Origin: Asterella californica
Taxonomy: Eukaryota > Streptophyta > Marchantiopsida > Marchantiales > Aytoniaceae
Assembly: GCA_036924285.1 (NCBI GenBank)
Contig: JAYKYS010000004.1
Span: 20,368,001-20,432,000, forward strand
DNA: 64,000 bases
Direction: 5' to 3'
Shown: positions 23,046-34,783 of the stretch, piece after piece
Layout of the letters: each line of letters opens with the position of its first letter
Position numbering within the stretch: the stretch's first letter is position 1
Position numbers and translations under genes: made by a program
The notes under the pieces: generated by a model
The model's database searches: none
Told to the model about the DNA's origin: nothing
Seen by the model: the letters and a program-made list of their open reading frames with translations, nothing else

Positions 23046-24130
23046 GCAGAACATGATTCTATTCCGGTCTTTCTTTTAGGGTGGTTCTGGTCTTCGGATC
23101 TCGTGCTTGGAGGTTAAGTTCGATAGGATCAATGAGAATTCGAGTATTGATTTCTCGTTAAAAAATTACTCCGTCGTTTGCAAACTTTGGGTATAGTTGT
23201 GTTATTTACCCCTTCATTAGATATATATCTCTCTCTGACCTCAAGGTAGTGGAATCCATGTTGCCTTCAGGCTTCAGTGTGCTCTCGGGTTGTTTATCCT
23301 TCATTAGATATAGATCAATGAGAATTCAGGTAGTGGAATCCATGTTGCCTTCAGGCTTCTGTGTGCTCTCGGGTTGTTTATCCTTCATTAGATATAGATC
23401 AATGAGAATTCAAGTACTGGCTTCTCGTCAAAAACTATTCAATTCTCAACACACCTTGGACATAGTTGTGTTGCTTATCCCCTCGTTAGATATGTGTGCC
23501 TCTCTAGCTTCATGATAGTGGAATCCGTGCTGCTTTTCGATTGCAGCACCTCATTGATCATAAATCAGAAAAGCAACAACAATAAGACAGACAAAACCCT
23601 TTTAAGCAATCCATTTCCGGGTTGCTTAATCCTTGTTAGATGTGTATCAATGAGAATTCCAATACTGGTTTTCCATAGAAATATTACTCTGTCGTCTGCA
23701 CACCTTCTGTATAGTTGTGTTGCTTATCCTTCGTTAGATATATGTGCTTCTCGGACCTCAAAATAATAAAATGAATACTGTCTTCAAGCTTACGTGTGCT
23801 ATAGGATTGTTTATCCATCATTTAGATATGTGAGTCTCTCTAACCTCAGGGTAATGTAATTTGTGCTGTCTACCCCTTGTTAGAATATGTGTCACTCGTT
23901 AGATATGTGTGCCTCTATGACCTTAAGATAATGGAATCTATGTTATTTTGAATTCTATGGACTCTGGTGAAAAAACCTTGATTCATCATCTGCACATCTT
24001 GAATACAATTGTGTTGCTTACTTCCTCGTTAGATATGTGTGTATCTGATTTCAAGGTAATGAAATCCACGTTATCTTTGCACTTTTGTGTGTTCTCGAGA
24101 CTTCGATATCTTATTATTTCTATCGTTTAT
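23046..24130 (+). repeat. Degenerate tandem array, about 260-base units
   Basis: About four to five units repeat in the same order. Each has a CTTCTCG/TTTCCAT-AAAA-ATT block, CATAGTTGTGTTGCTTATCC, a CGTTAGATATGTGTG block, ACCTCAAGGTAGTGGAATCC, and TTCAGGCTT with GTGTGCTCTCGGGTTG. Units start near 23135, 23415, 23660 and 23950. Inside, an 84-base sub-unit is duplicated almost exactly, with copies at 23246-23329 and 23330-23413. Short open frames across it are by-products of the repetition. The function is unknown. Confidence 0.8.
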
Positions 24131-25681
24131 CATTTGCTCTCGTAAGTTGCAACAAGGAAAAAAATAAATTAGTGTAATCTTTTATCGGAAAATATGTTTT
24201 TCTGCGCTGAAGGAGAGTAATGAGATAATTAAGCTACAAGTATCACATTTCATAAACAAAGCTCAACGGCGTGTGAGAGAACAATATAGCTCACCTATAC
24301 TAGATAGAATATGAACTCTTCTATGTGTATAATACTCTCCATGCCTTAGAAAAACGAGGTCTAAAAGCCAGAATACATTCCATATAAGCCAGGTGAACTG
24401 TAAATCCGGAAGAGCTAGAATGGAACATTCAAATGAATGTGGCATAGTTACTGAACCGCTTATAATGCCTTACTTGAGGGCTTATAAATACCAAGCTAAA
24501 CAAACAAGTGAAATGAGAAGGTGCAATGAAAGACCAAGCATAACACGGAGCGAAATGAGATGACGAGAATCGTGAACGTATTGAGTGTAAGACGTTATCA
24601 ATGATACAGAAAGAGTGGTGCCTTAGTGCGACAGTAAACGATGGGAGCACAGAATGCAACAGACGGGTCCATACTTCAGAAGCAGTCATCAGCCTTCAGT
24701 ATACAGTTCTTTCATATATATATAGAGAGAGACAGAGAGGAAACACCTCTACAGCATGCAGAAGGTTCGTGCCATAATCTGAACTTTGAAGCTTCACAGA
24801 TTTGTAAACCTCCAAAAAAGGACATTAAGAATATAATCAGAGAGAAGCAAGTAGGGATAGAAAGGAAACAGTGTTCACAATGAGTTTTTCACGATAACAT
24901 AAGAATGTGTTCTTACGATTAAACAAAGATCAACAAAACTTGATCATACCGTCAGACAAAACATGTGAACACAACATTTTATTGATATGTTCCTGTCTTC
25001 CATAACAGATGGATATTACTGGGCGGACGAGCATTTGTCAGTTCAATAACAATTTACCAACTGTTGGAGGTTGAATTCTAAATTCACCAACACGATGTTG
25101 CTAATGTGCATATCTGTGCATATGAGAGGTGATTAGAATGTCCCGAGAAACATAATCGGTATCTGACCACTTGTCTGAACAGTTTAACTGAGGGTATTCA
25201 ACCGCATCCGTACCTGAGTGAAAATGCATACAAATCTATTAACTATCAGCTTGTGAAGTGTGCATGAGGCGCACATGAAATGATTACACAGTCAGCAGAC
25301 CAAGAGTGACAATGACACCGAGTATAAAGTGAGCTCTAAAGCCTCAGCGTGCTGGACTCAACTGCAACACGATGGCCTGAACTGCCAAGTTCGTCTAAGC
25401 TTTAGTGCTTTGGATCTAGAAAGTTGGATCAGACATAAATTCGAGCAATACCAAGACATCTTGGTGAACCGGCGACGTAAGTAGTCGTTGACGTCCAATT
25501 ATACAATTGATAAAGGAATTTCTAGTTTCGGAAGAAACTCGTTGGTGGAAACGAGTTCCTAAAGGCTTCTTCACATTTTGTGCCTCATGTGAGTTGTGTT
25601 ATGTTCCAAACCAAATTTCCAGAACGCGGCAAAGGCAAACGTCAGCCAAGCGACCAGATTGACTTCTTAGAGGTCAGTCGG
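24131..25681. other. Intergenic, no gene seen
   Basis: Scattered short open frames and a TA/GA microsatellite near 24716-24740. The right end (about 25400-25681) is presumably the 3' untranslated region of the methyltransferase gene on the minus strand. Confidence 0.45.
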
Positions 25682-28203
25682 CTACTTGAGTAAAAACATC
25701 AATATTCCACCTGCTACAGCGACATTAAGTGACTCAAACTTTCCCGGCATAGGAATACCAACAGGTATGCAGTCCTGGACTATTTTGTGGGACAGTCCTT
25801 GACCTTCACTTCCCAATACTAGGCAAAGGCCACCCTGGTCGGACATCACAGGTTTAAGCTTTGTGCCAATATCTGCATCAATGTCTAAAGAGATTCCATC
25901 AACACTAAAACCATTCCCCTTTTCACCCGCTCCATGACCAGGAATTCTTTTGCCTCTAGTCCTAGAATCAGCTTCCCCGCTTTCACTGACAGGTCCTGGC
26001 TCACCCGCGTATAGCTTCATGCTGTTCGAAGCTGCCAATTCCTTTACGTGATGCCATTCTCCGACTGCAATGGGAATCCGAAAGCTCGCTCCACGAGCTG
26101 CCCGTAGAGCCTTCTCATTGAAAGGATCACAGCAGCCCGGCAACAGGAACAAGCCATCCTAAAAGAGTACACATGAGCACCAAGCAACTGATTTTAATTT
26201 TGATCTTTGACTTTCTGCTACTGCAATCCCAGCGACTGGCCTTACGAACACTCGCGTAGGTTCATTTAGTTCGTGGGAACATGATACGGCCAATTCAATC
26301 TTTAACCAGGAAAGAAAGAAACAGAGAGGGAAACAAGCGATTACATTCTGCTAACAGAAAGACGGTACTTCAACTCATTCCATGAGCGATAAGAACCACT
26401 TATAGCCTGCAGCAGAAACGTGACAAGCCATGCTGCCTAAAGAAAACAGCGAAACTTATATTCGACTTTAGTTAATCGTTATGCGATCAGGCCAACAGAA
26501 GTCAATGATAAGCAACGAGCTCATCTGTATCGTCAAATTCGTCAACAAGAACCGAGGGGAAGAGTGACTTTTTGTTGACCTGACATCATACTGAGACTCT
26601 GCAGTCAGAAGTGACAGCATGAAGTACTAACAGTTGCCTACTTGCTAGGAGAGTAAGGGCGTGGTACAAAAATTCACAGGCAAACTCTACCATCATAGTA
26701 GTTTCCCCACTGACTGGCACAGAGGAGCTGCTTCGGAAACCAACGTTAGCAGATGATAGATACCCCGGCATCAAAGTCCAAAAGGTATCCCTGGATAGCT
26801 AAACTACCATTCTGATCATTCAGTGAGAGAACCAAAATCCTTTTCCCCATTATACGCTGCTCTTAGGAACCCGTGATAATGCAACCACAGCTTGCTCTGC
26901 AGTGACAGTACCAATATCCTCTACTTGTTGGAACATACTGAACCCCAAAACTAGAACTTAAAATGTCACTACAACTGCATCACACAGCTCGGATATATTA
27001 TATGGCAGATATCAGTGGTGGAGTAGAAACTTACCCATGCAAAAGCAGCAGCGGTGCGTATCAGGGTACCCAAATTACCCGGATCCTACAGCACAACACA
27101 AATCCACGCCACAAAGTTCACGAGATATGTCCTCCTTGTTTACTCATATTCTCAGAAAGGGCCAAACGAACTACCTGAGGATGCCACTAGTGAAGTGTCC
27201 GCCCAGTGAGCAAGTTGACAACCACGGACTTGCTATTCTGGACCTCAAGATGAAGCACATCAACACAACGTTGCAACGATAGGCAACAGCACTCTGTTTC
27301 GATAGAAATCCGCGCACCTGTATAGCGTCAAGGATGAGAATGCGTCGTGGTGATGGACACCACTTCTGCAGCTGACCAGAGGGCTTGTCTTGGTGTCGCT
27401 CAAACGAAGTGAATGAAGATGGATAACTCAGGACTCCCATAGCGTCTGGAGGCGAGTCAAGACCTGTTATTTTGCTCATGACAGCCACACTCACGCGTAC
27501 AACCCTCTGAGAAAATCTGGTTAGACCTTCAGAGGTACCGGCATCCTCTCTCACCAGGAGAACATTAATCATACGAAGCCCTCCTTGAACCTTCCCATCA
27601 AACTCTACAGATTCACAGATCTCCCTTCAAAACGTGCACACAACAAACTACTCAGAGCCTCAGTTGGTAATCCACAGCCTTACTAGTAGCGAGCAATTTC
27701 ACGCATCCGAGGCCATCCCCGAAGCCTTCTCCAGGAGTTTGGCTGTCCATAGAAACGAAAGTGAAGTGACAGGGCAATCAGCAATACCTCAAAGGAATGG
27801 AGCCCATGACCAGAACAGAGAATGTCGATTGGCGGGTTGCTGCACTCCGGCGCAGTCTCACCAAATGTTTCACATAAGAATTCCCCACGCTGGAAATATA
27901 GTCGACATTACTTGGTAAGCTCACTCTATGACCTTCTTCCGCAGCCATCGACACTTCGTCGCTTCCTCCTATCGTCCTAGCTTCAACGTAAACCTGTTTT
28001 CTACGGTGCCCGATAGTGCTACTATCGGGCACCGTCCACACATTCTTCCTACAGCCACTCGTCCGATAATACTCAATTTTCCTGCTAGCTGTCCTCCTCT
28101 GCTTCTGTTCTTGCCACGGCTTTTCTAAGACGTACCCCGAGTTCCTCCCCCATGCACACGGCGCCGTTCCAGACCAAGCTACGATCAAACAAGGGCTCGC
28201 CAT
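25682..28203 (-). CDS. SpoU/TrmH-family tRNA/rRNA 2'-O-methyltransferase, probably organellar
   Basis: SpoU (SPOUT) enzymes move a methyl group from S-adenosylmethionine to a ribose 2'-OH in tRNA or rRNA, using a trefoil-knot fold. Exons on the minus strand: 28203-27788, 27624-27318, 27085-27035, 26158-25682. All junctions are GT-AG and the frame closes at 416 residues. The N-terminus (MASPCLIVAW...) is rich in small and basic residues and looks like a transit peptide. The RNA-binding substrate domain follows (VDYISSVGNSYVKHLVRLR). The three catalytic motifs are complete: DPGNLGTLIRTAAAF (residues 242-256, with motif Asn and Arg), LVLGSEGQGLS (371-381), and IPMPGKFESLNVAVAGGI (393-410). A hydrophilic insert of about 40 residues separates the first two. 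The ATG at 28203 sits in CCGATGGCG. The exact RNA target cannot be told from sequence. Confidence 0.9.
28004..28034. repeat. Perfect 14-bp hairpin inside methyltransferase exon 1
   Basis: CGGTGCCCGATAGT (28004-28017) and its exact complement (28021-28034) flank a 3-base loop, within the coding part of the presumed transit-peptide region (encoding VPDSSTIGH on the minus strand). It would form a tight stem in the mRNA. Confidence 0.9.
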
Positions 28204-30589
28204 CGGACGCAATAAATTCACCGCATCCGAGCACAGCTGATTTGGTTCACGTGACAATTCTATGCTTTAGTGAAGCAGTTGCCAGCATTGTCAAGTACAA
28301 GTGCCGAAAACTCTCATCGATTCTACCTTCAGCAAATTTGTTCGGCGCCGCCACGAATGGTCCAACACAAGATCAATCCTTCAACACTACCAAACTGCAC
28401 TAAAAGGAAGAGGCTCCAGTCCGAATTCCGAATCACTACATCCTCCAACTGGCCATTTCTTCCCGTCCTTATTCCTAACACTCGCGTCGGCCTTTCCTCT
28501 CCTCCTCCCCTCGATGGAAACTCGTAAACAGATTCCTGACGTGCATAAATGGGAACCAAAGTGATGAGGATCTCAACTGGAAATGGCCAGCGAAAAGCGT
28601 GGGAGTCCAAAACGACGTTTCCTTGTCTTTCGATTCATTTCTCTTCGACAACTTGGCGCCAACAAAATGGTGATAAGACACTGCACTCACATGGACTCTC
28701 TTTCCCGGAATTCGGACTCGTTTCACCTGCATCCGGAAGTAATTAAGATCACTTTCGAACCGTGCTAATGACGGTAAAACTCGTTACGACGACTCGTAAC
28801 ACTGGGTTAGCGTGATGTATTCATACCTCCTCCGAATCGAACTGGAATCAAGAAAGAACTATCACTAAAGCTGCATTCACATCGGTGCGTTTGGTGCGTG
28901 CGTTCGCGTTCGCGTAGATATATTGACGTTACTCCTTTCCGACGATTCTTCCTTTGTCACAAAATACTTGTCAACCGCTGGAAGGCACGTTTGACTAGCG
29001 GAAATTGAGATAAATCTAACTTTGAACTAAAATTTAGATTTACTGAAAGTAAGTCTCAAAGTCGGAGTCTAGAAACATTTTCCCGGACACTTTCGGTTAC
29101 GGAGCAGTCCGAAAATAGTCCAAAACCCACCGGATTCAAAGAATCTTGTGAATTTATTCAACTCCCGGGAGAATCCGGCCCCTGGTGTAATTTCCGGAAG
29201 GTTTTTGCGTTTCCCGATATGTCACGTTCTTAGTCGGGAATGGTTCTGTGCCTTCACGTGACGTGTCGGAAACGAACCGTCACGACCGGGAAACAGACAG
29301 GATTCAGGAAAGGTTTCCGGACGCTGTCTAGGGAATGTTACTTTGTTTGTGGAGGAAAACGGATAACGTGTAAATGTGGATAAACGGACGGTCACGCTTT
29401 CTACGGGGATCCGTCGCTCACCTCCTTAGAGACAAAACACAGGCGCGATTTTTTAACAGATTTGTCCTTTATCAGTCTCCAGTCGATCTTCCTCACTCCC
29501 CGAAGTTGAAAATCTCTTCCTCAGTCTCCAACCGGCTAGACGCCCGGTAGCAACTGTAGTGACAACTGAAACCACGTCATAGTTATTGTATTCATGGTTA
29601 GGTAGACAACGTCCTTGACATTCGAAGCAAGGGAACTCAGTCGTATCACGGTGTACTATAATTTGAAGTCGAAAAGAGAAATTTGTGCGAGTCCGTGATA
29701 ACCAGAACACAGCTGTTGCTTTTAGTGGATGCGAGGCGTTCTGTTTTAGACAGCAGCTATGGCCAATGCAACCGAAGAGTGTTTTGACACAAAACTAGTC
29801 GATAGAGAAATCTCGTTCAAATTCGATTTCCTTATGGAGAGGATGCGGATACACGTGATCGACGTAGTGTGTTCATCGTTCCCTGGCTTGTCATTCTACG
29901 TTCTCTTTGCTCTGTAGCTCTTTGCCTTTCACGTTCGAGGCAGTGTTCACCGTTCGCTGGTTTATCATTCTACGTTCTGTTTTCTCCTTTTTCCTCCTCT
30001 TTGCCTTTCCTCTTCGCTTGTGCACTGACCTGCGTGTATTGGACGTTTGGCACCGATCTGCAAATTCCAGATTTGTTTTCTCTCGTGTGCAGAAGAGTAT
30101 TGCTTTAAGATTGATCTAAAATTACACTGTACTGCAAACAATCGAAATGGAGAAGAAGCACGTTGTGTAGAGGTTCTTAAACTTATTACATGGCCCGAGG
30201 ACACCGCTTTAGCTTACGTACAGATTGTAAAGCTCACTCTTGTTTCTTGTTGGACATGTGCACACCACGACGAGATACCAAAACTTCGTACAGGTACTAC
30301 TCACTCTGAAGACTTGTAAGATGTTTACACGTTCTCCTCATCCTCTCTCTGCTTTGCATGTGTAACGGTGCTGCTGCTAACACGCATGATTAGTGTCTGG
30401 ATAATCAACTGCGATGTACACGTGCGATGTATACACATGATGCGACTGTTGCCCTGCATCTCAAAAAGTGAATATCTGGCATAGCTTTTCACACACTCAA
30501 GATACTGAAAGAAAAAATCCATTTGGTAGAAAGTCAATGGGCAGTGACTTTGGCGAAATTGAACTATAGCTAAGTGGTCTCATGTTCTA
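28204..30589. other. Upstream region of the methyltransferase; no gene seen
   Basis: The first 600 bases probably hold promoter and 5' leader of the minus-strand methyltransferase. The rest has several short open frames on both strands without motifs. CGTTCTC/TTGCCTTT phrases near 29886 and 29969 form a loose local duplication. Confidence 0.4.
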
Positions 30590-31088
30590 CAAACTGCACG
30601 CTGCGGAATGAAGGCCCTTCCGGGACCGATTCCAGCACTGCAAAGGCTATGGCTTTCCTAAGCGCTGTCCTTGTTCTTTGCCTTCATAATGGCCTACCCC
30701 GAACGTGCGGGACGGAGCAGTTAGGTAACTCGGGCAGGGGCAGGAGCTCTATATCAGTTATTATCAGTTTCTGTGCAGTTTGTAACAACCGACTTTCGGT
30801 ATTGTACTGTATCAGAGTTTCGATCCTAGGATGGCAGGTCCAGGCAGATTGTTTTCCACTGTCGTGCGGCCAAAGGGTGCTTGCTTAGACCGCGGACTTA
30901 ATGTCTTTGGTGAAAAGTGTTAAGTTTAGGGTGATTCACGCCCTTATGGGGTTTGGTGAAAACTGCTAAGTACTTAGCTTCTGGGGTTTGAGAATTTTTC
31001 TGATTTGAGAATTAGAAAACTTCTGGAGTTTGAGAATTAGAAAAATATGAGACAGTGGTCCACTCGAGTGAGTCTAACCTTTCATTAA
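30590..31088 (+). repeat. Dispersed repeat R1, copy B
   Basis: Matches copy A block by block: CTAAGCGCT, CTTTGCCTTCATAATGGC, AACTCGGGCAGGGG, GACCGCGGACTTAATG and the CATTAAGAGGAC tail. Within it a TTTGAGAATTAGAAAA phrase is tandemly duplicated (about 31000-31045). It ends where the antisense copia RNase H sequence begins (about 31089), so the copia fragment probably abuts or interrupts it. Confidence 0.65.
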
Positions 31089-33851
31089 GAGGACTACACG
31101 TCTTTTGTTGCGTTCGTTGCTCCTTGATACTCTGCTTCTGTGGATGACAAAGCAACTGTGGGTTGTTTCTTAGAAGCCCAGCTTATAGCAGCGCTTCCAA
31201 GTCCAAAAGCGTAACTTGACGTGGTCTCCTGTCGGCACTTCCTGGCCAATCAGCATCTGTGTAGCCATGTAACAGCAATGGTCCACCGTATCGATAGTGA
31301 AGTCCGTACTGCATCGAGAACTTCACGTAGCGGAGGATTCGCTAGACAGTCTCAAAATGTGATCTCCGTGGTGACTGCATGAATTAACTAATCAGACCAA
31401 CGGCATAGCTCAAGTCTGGTCTGGTGATTGTCAGGTAGATAAGACTCCCAACCATCTGTCTGTACATGCGTGGATCATCCAGCAACTCACCATCCTCTGC
31501 TCCTAGCTTTACCCCTTGCTCTAATGACGTAACAATGGGTTTGCAGTCAAGCATACCAAATCTCTCAAGCATACTGAGAGCATATTGTCGCTGTACAAGC
31601 CAAACATCCTTCCCATCTCTAATGAACTCCACAGCAAGGAAGTACTTGAGTTCTCCTAAGTCCATCATCTCGAACTCAAATTTCAAGTCATCCTTGATCT
31701 GGGAAATAAGCTCCTCATAGTTACCGTAATGATCAAGTCATCAACATAGATGGTGATCACAACAATCCGGTCTTGTATTCGCAACGAATACAAGATAGAG
31801 TCTGAACTACAAAGGTGGAAACCAAGAGACTGCAAGTAAGAATTGATCTTTGCATACCATGCTCTTGGTGCATGTTTCAGATCATAGAGAGCCTTCCGTA
31901 ACTTACATACACGGGAAGAGAACTTAGGATCCTCATAACCAGGAGGTTGCTGCATATAAACCTCCTCCTCAAGATCGCCGTTGAGGAAGACGTTCTTGAA
32001 GTCCATCTAGTGCATCTTCCAACCTTTCTGAGTTGCAACTGCAACAGCGGTTCGAATAGTCATCATCTTTGCAACTGGAGCAAAAGTCTCCTCAAAATCC
32101 ACTCCATGTTGCTGTGCGTAGCCCTTAGCTACCAATCTGATCTTGTACCGACACACGATATCATCCGAGTTGCGCTTGACCTTGAAGATCCACTTGCAAC
32201 CGATCGCTTTCTTACCTTGAGGTAAGTCTACCAACTCCCAAGTCTGTTGGTGATGAAGCGCAGCAAGTTCAGCTTCCATAGCACTTACCCACTAGGCCTT
32301 GTGCATCGCATCCTCAAGTGAACTTGGTTCCTGTTCCTGAAGAACATAGGCCATAAATGCATGGTACGCAGCAAGAAAACCTTCATGCATATACCTACTC
32401 ACTGGATGTTTTGCTCGCTCAGATCTGCGAGAGATAATTGGTGCACTAGTCACCTCCCCTTGGAACTGATCTGACGTAGACGCCAAGGTTTGGGACAAAG
32501 TATCCAGTGAATGTGGAAGATCCACATATTTAGATGAGTCAAACATACGCTGCAATAGCACGCGCTCATCCTGTGTAGAAACTACACTAATTCCACTAGG
32601 CTGTGTTACGTGGACTCTAGCGTTAACAACAGCTCTATGTGCAACAGACTCTGGTTTGAAATCAGTGACTTCTCCAGATCCTCCACTCAACGTATTACTC
32701 TGAGGTACTACAGTGGACTAACTCCTTGGTGGTACAGTAGGTACAGGGATGGCTACGACATGTGCAGGTGCAAACCAAGACTGTAGCTCATCAAAAACGA
32801 CATCTCTACTGATATAGAACTGCTTGGACGAAGGATTGTAGCACTTATATTCTTTCGTATCAGAAGCATAACCAAGGAGATACATCTATCTGCTTTCGGA
32901 TCTAGTTTCTTACGTCTTTCATCAAATATGTGCACATAACAGATACATCCGAAAATTTTAAGAAAAGAGTAATCAAGCTTACTGCATGTGAAGATCTCCA
33001 TCGGTGTCTTGTTGTGGACTGCTGACGTAGGAGTCCGGTTCATCAAATACACCGCATATGAAACAGCTTCTGTCCAGTAAGGTCTAGGCATGGTCTTCTC
33101 ATTCAACATCGCACGAGCAGCTTTTGCTATATGTCGATTCTTGCGCTCCGCAACCTCATTCTGCTGCGGACTGTAACTGTAAGTCTTCTGGCGTCAAATG
33201 CCATGCTCACGCAGATATGCATCGAGCTCTCTAGAAAGAAACTCGCCTCCTCCATCAGATCTCTGACAGAGGATAGATGCTCTAGACTGTTTCTCCACCA
33301 ACTTGCGAATTGAAATGCTGACAGTACTTCGGCAGAGGACTTGTTTCTCAACAAATAGATCCAAGTAGAACTCGAATGGTCATCAATGAACGACACGAAG
33401 AACTGAAAAGCTGAGAAGCAGTCCATACATCAGTGTGAACAAGCTCCAGAAGCTTGTTCGCTCTACTACTTGATCCCTTAAAGGGCTGTCTAGCTTGCTT
33501 GCCGAATTGACATGCTGCACAGACTCCAGTGGGCTCACTGGATTCGAATTTGGGCAGACCTGTAACCAGGTCTGAACTTGGAAGGCTTTTCAGCCTCTAA
33601 AAGTTCATGTGGCCAATTCGCTTGTGCCAGATGTCAATGTCAGACACTAGTGGACCACTCTGTCCATACATGGCAGCCTGTAACTTAGGCGCAGATGCAT
33701 CTAGTTTAAACAACCTACCACTCTTGATACCTCGAGCTATGACAATACCATTCGAATCTTCAATAAAGCATCCATCTTTATTGAAGCGTACTTGCAGACC
33801 CTGCTCTATCAACTGTCCTACAGATAGTAGGTTTCTAGTCAACGTGGGTAC
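31089..33851 (-). pseudogene. Ty1/copia pol remnant on the minus strand
   Basis: Read from 33851 downwards: the gag-pre-integrase region (LTRNLLSVGQL, then DIWHKRIGHMNF); integrase core (FVSFIDDHSS; later SYSPQQNEVAERKN and YWTEAVSYAVYLMNR); a linker; reverse transcriptase (LHHQQTWELVDLP, GVDFEETFAPVAKM, then YVDDLIIT at about 31740); and the start of RNase H (SSTEAEY). It is dead: an in-frame TAG at 32009-32007 where copia reads a sense codon after KMH, frameshifts near 31730, 32890 and 33330, a TGA near 33197 and a stop near 31384. It is a close relative of the copy at 1938-3462. The 5' end is cut by the gypsy LTR at 33852. Confidence 0.9.
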
Positions 33852-34760
33852 TGTAACGACTTATGTTACACATAGGAAGTTTGTCTATTAGTAAGATATT
33901 TAGTTATAACTAAGTGTTGAGAATGTTTATTTGCTGCCCAAGTACTTTAAGGAGGTATAAAGTTAGTCATGAATAGCTAAAGTTAGTTATGGTTAAACTT
34001 AGCTGTACTTTTGACAGAATCCAGATATTTTCTAATGAGCACTACTATCTTGTCATCTTGTCTAAAAGGTAGAAAGGAGGTGGAAAGTATCCCTTATCTC
34101 TTTTTTGATTTGATATTAGTGGTTGGATTAAAGTTGTGGACTTTGTGGGCATTAAAAACAAGAAGAGATTCCACATGTTTTCTTTTTAGTGGGTCCTAAT
34201 GTAGAGGGGGGTGGAAATTTGAGATTCCTTGAGAATATTCTAGAATCCTTCTAGAAGTTGTTGAGTTTGAAGGAATAAGCCCATGTGAAAAGATAAAAAA
34301 TCCATATGATTAATGCTTTTATCTTAAGTAATATCTTAGTAAAACTCGGTAAAAGTAGTTACGGCTGAGTTACCGGAGGGTATCAAAGTAAAAATCTAGA
34401 ATGTATAAATAGAGAGTAGAGAAGAGCTCCTCATCCTTGTTTTCACATCGTCGTAATGACAACTTGAGTAATATAGAGAATGTCGAATATTTTTAGCATG
34501 TGAGAACTTGAGAGACGTTGTTGGAATGAAGGATTTTAGTTGATGAGTTTATGAAGAATTTTTAGTTGATGAATTTGTGAGTGTATGAATGAGTGAACTT
34601 AGCATTTTTCCCTTCAAGTTCATGGTGTGCTTTCATCAAAGCCATCAGAGGTGACCCCTGAGTGAGAGACAGGCTCGACAGTTTACAAATTCATCAATGA
34701 CACTCGTGGCGGTTGAGAGATCGGGGGGTAGTTGATCGATGAGATCGTGGAGAGTTTACA
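33852..34760 (+). repeat. Ty3/gypsy 5' LTR (putative)
   Basis: Starts TGTAACGACTTATGTTACA, where TGTAAC and GTTACA form a small inverted pair, and ends TTTACA just before a primer-binding-like sequence. Length is about 909 bases. The start abruptly interrupts the copia polyprotein at 33851/33852. No matching 3' LTR is in the window, so the right border depends on the primer site. Confidence 0.6.
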
Positions 34761-34764
34761 TTTT

Positions 34765-34783
34765 TGGTTCCGTTGCCGAGACC
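34765..34783 (+). other. Primer-binding-site-like sequence
   Basis: TGGTTCCGTTGCCGAGACC starts with the TGG that pairs with a tRNA CCA end and resembles the TGGCGCCGTTGCC-type sites seen in plant gypsy elements of the Athila/Tat kind. The tRNA identity is not assigned. Confidence 0.5.

Noticed and set aside
23046..24130. CRISPR-like array
   Set aside because: Units are long, degenerate and contiguous, without conserved short repeats and unique spacers; the context is eukaryotic.
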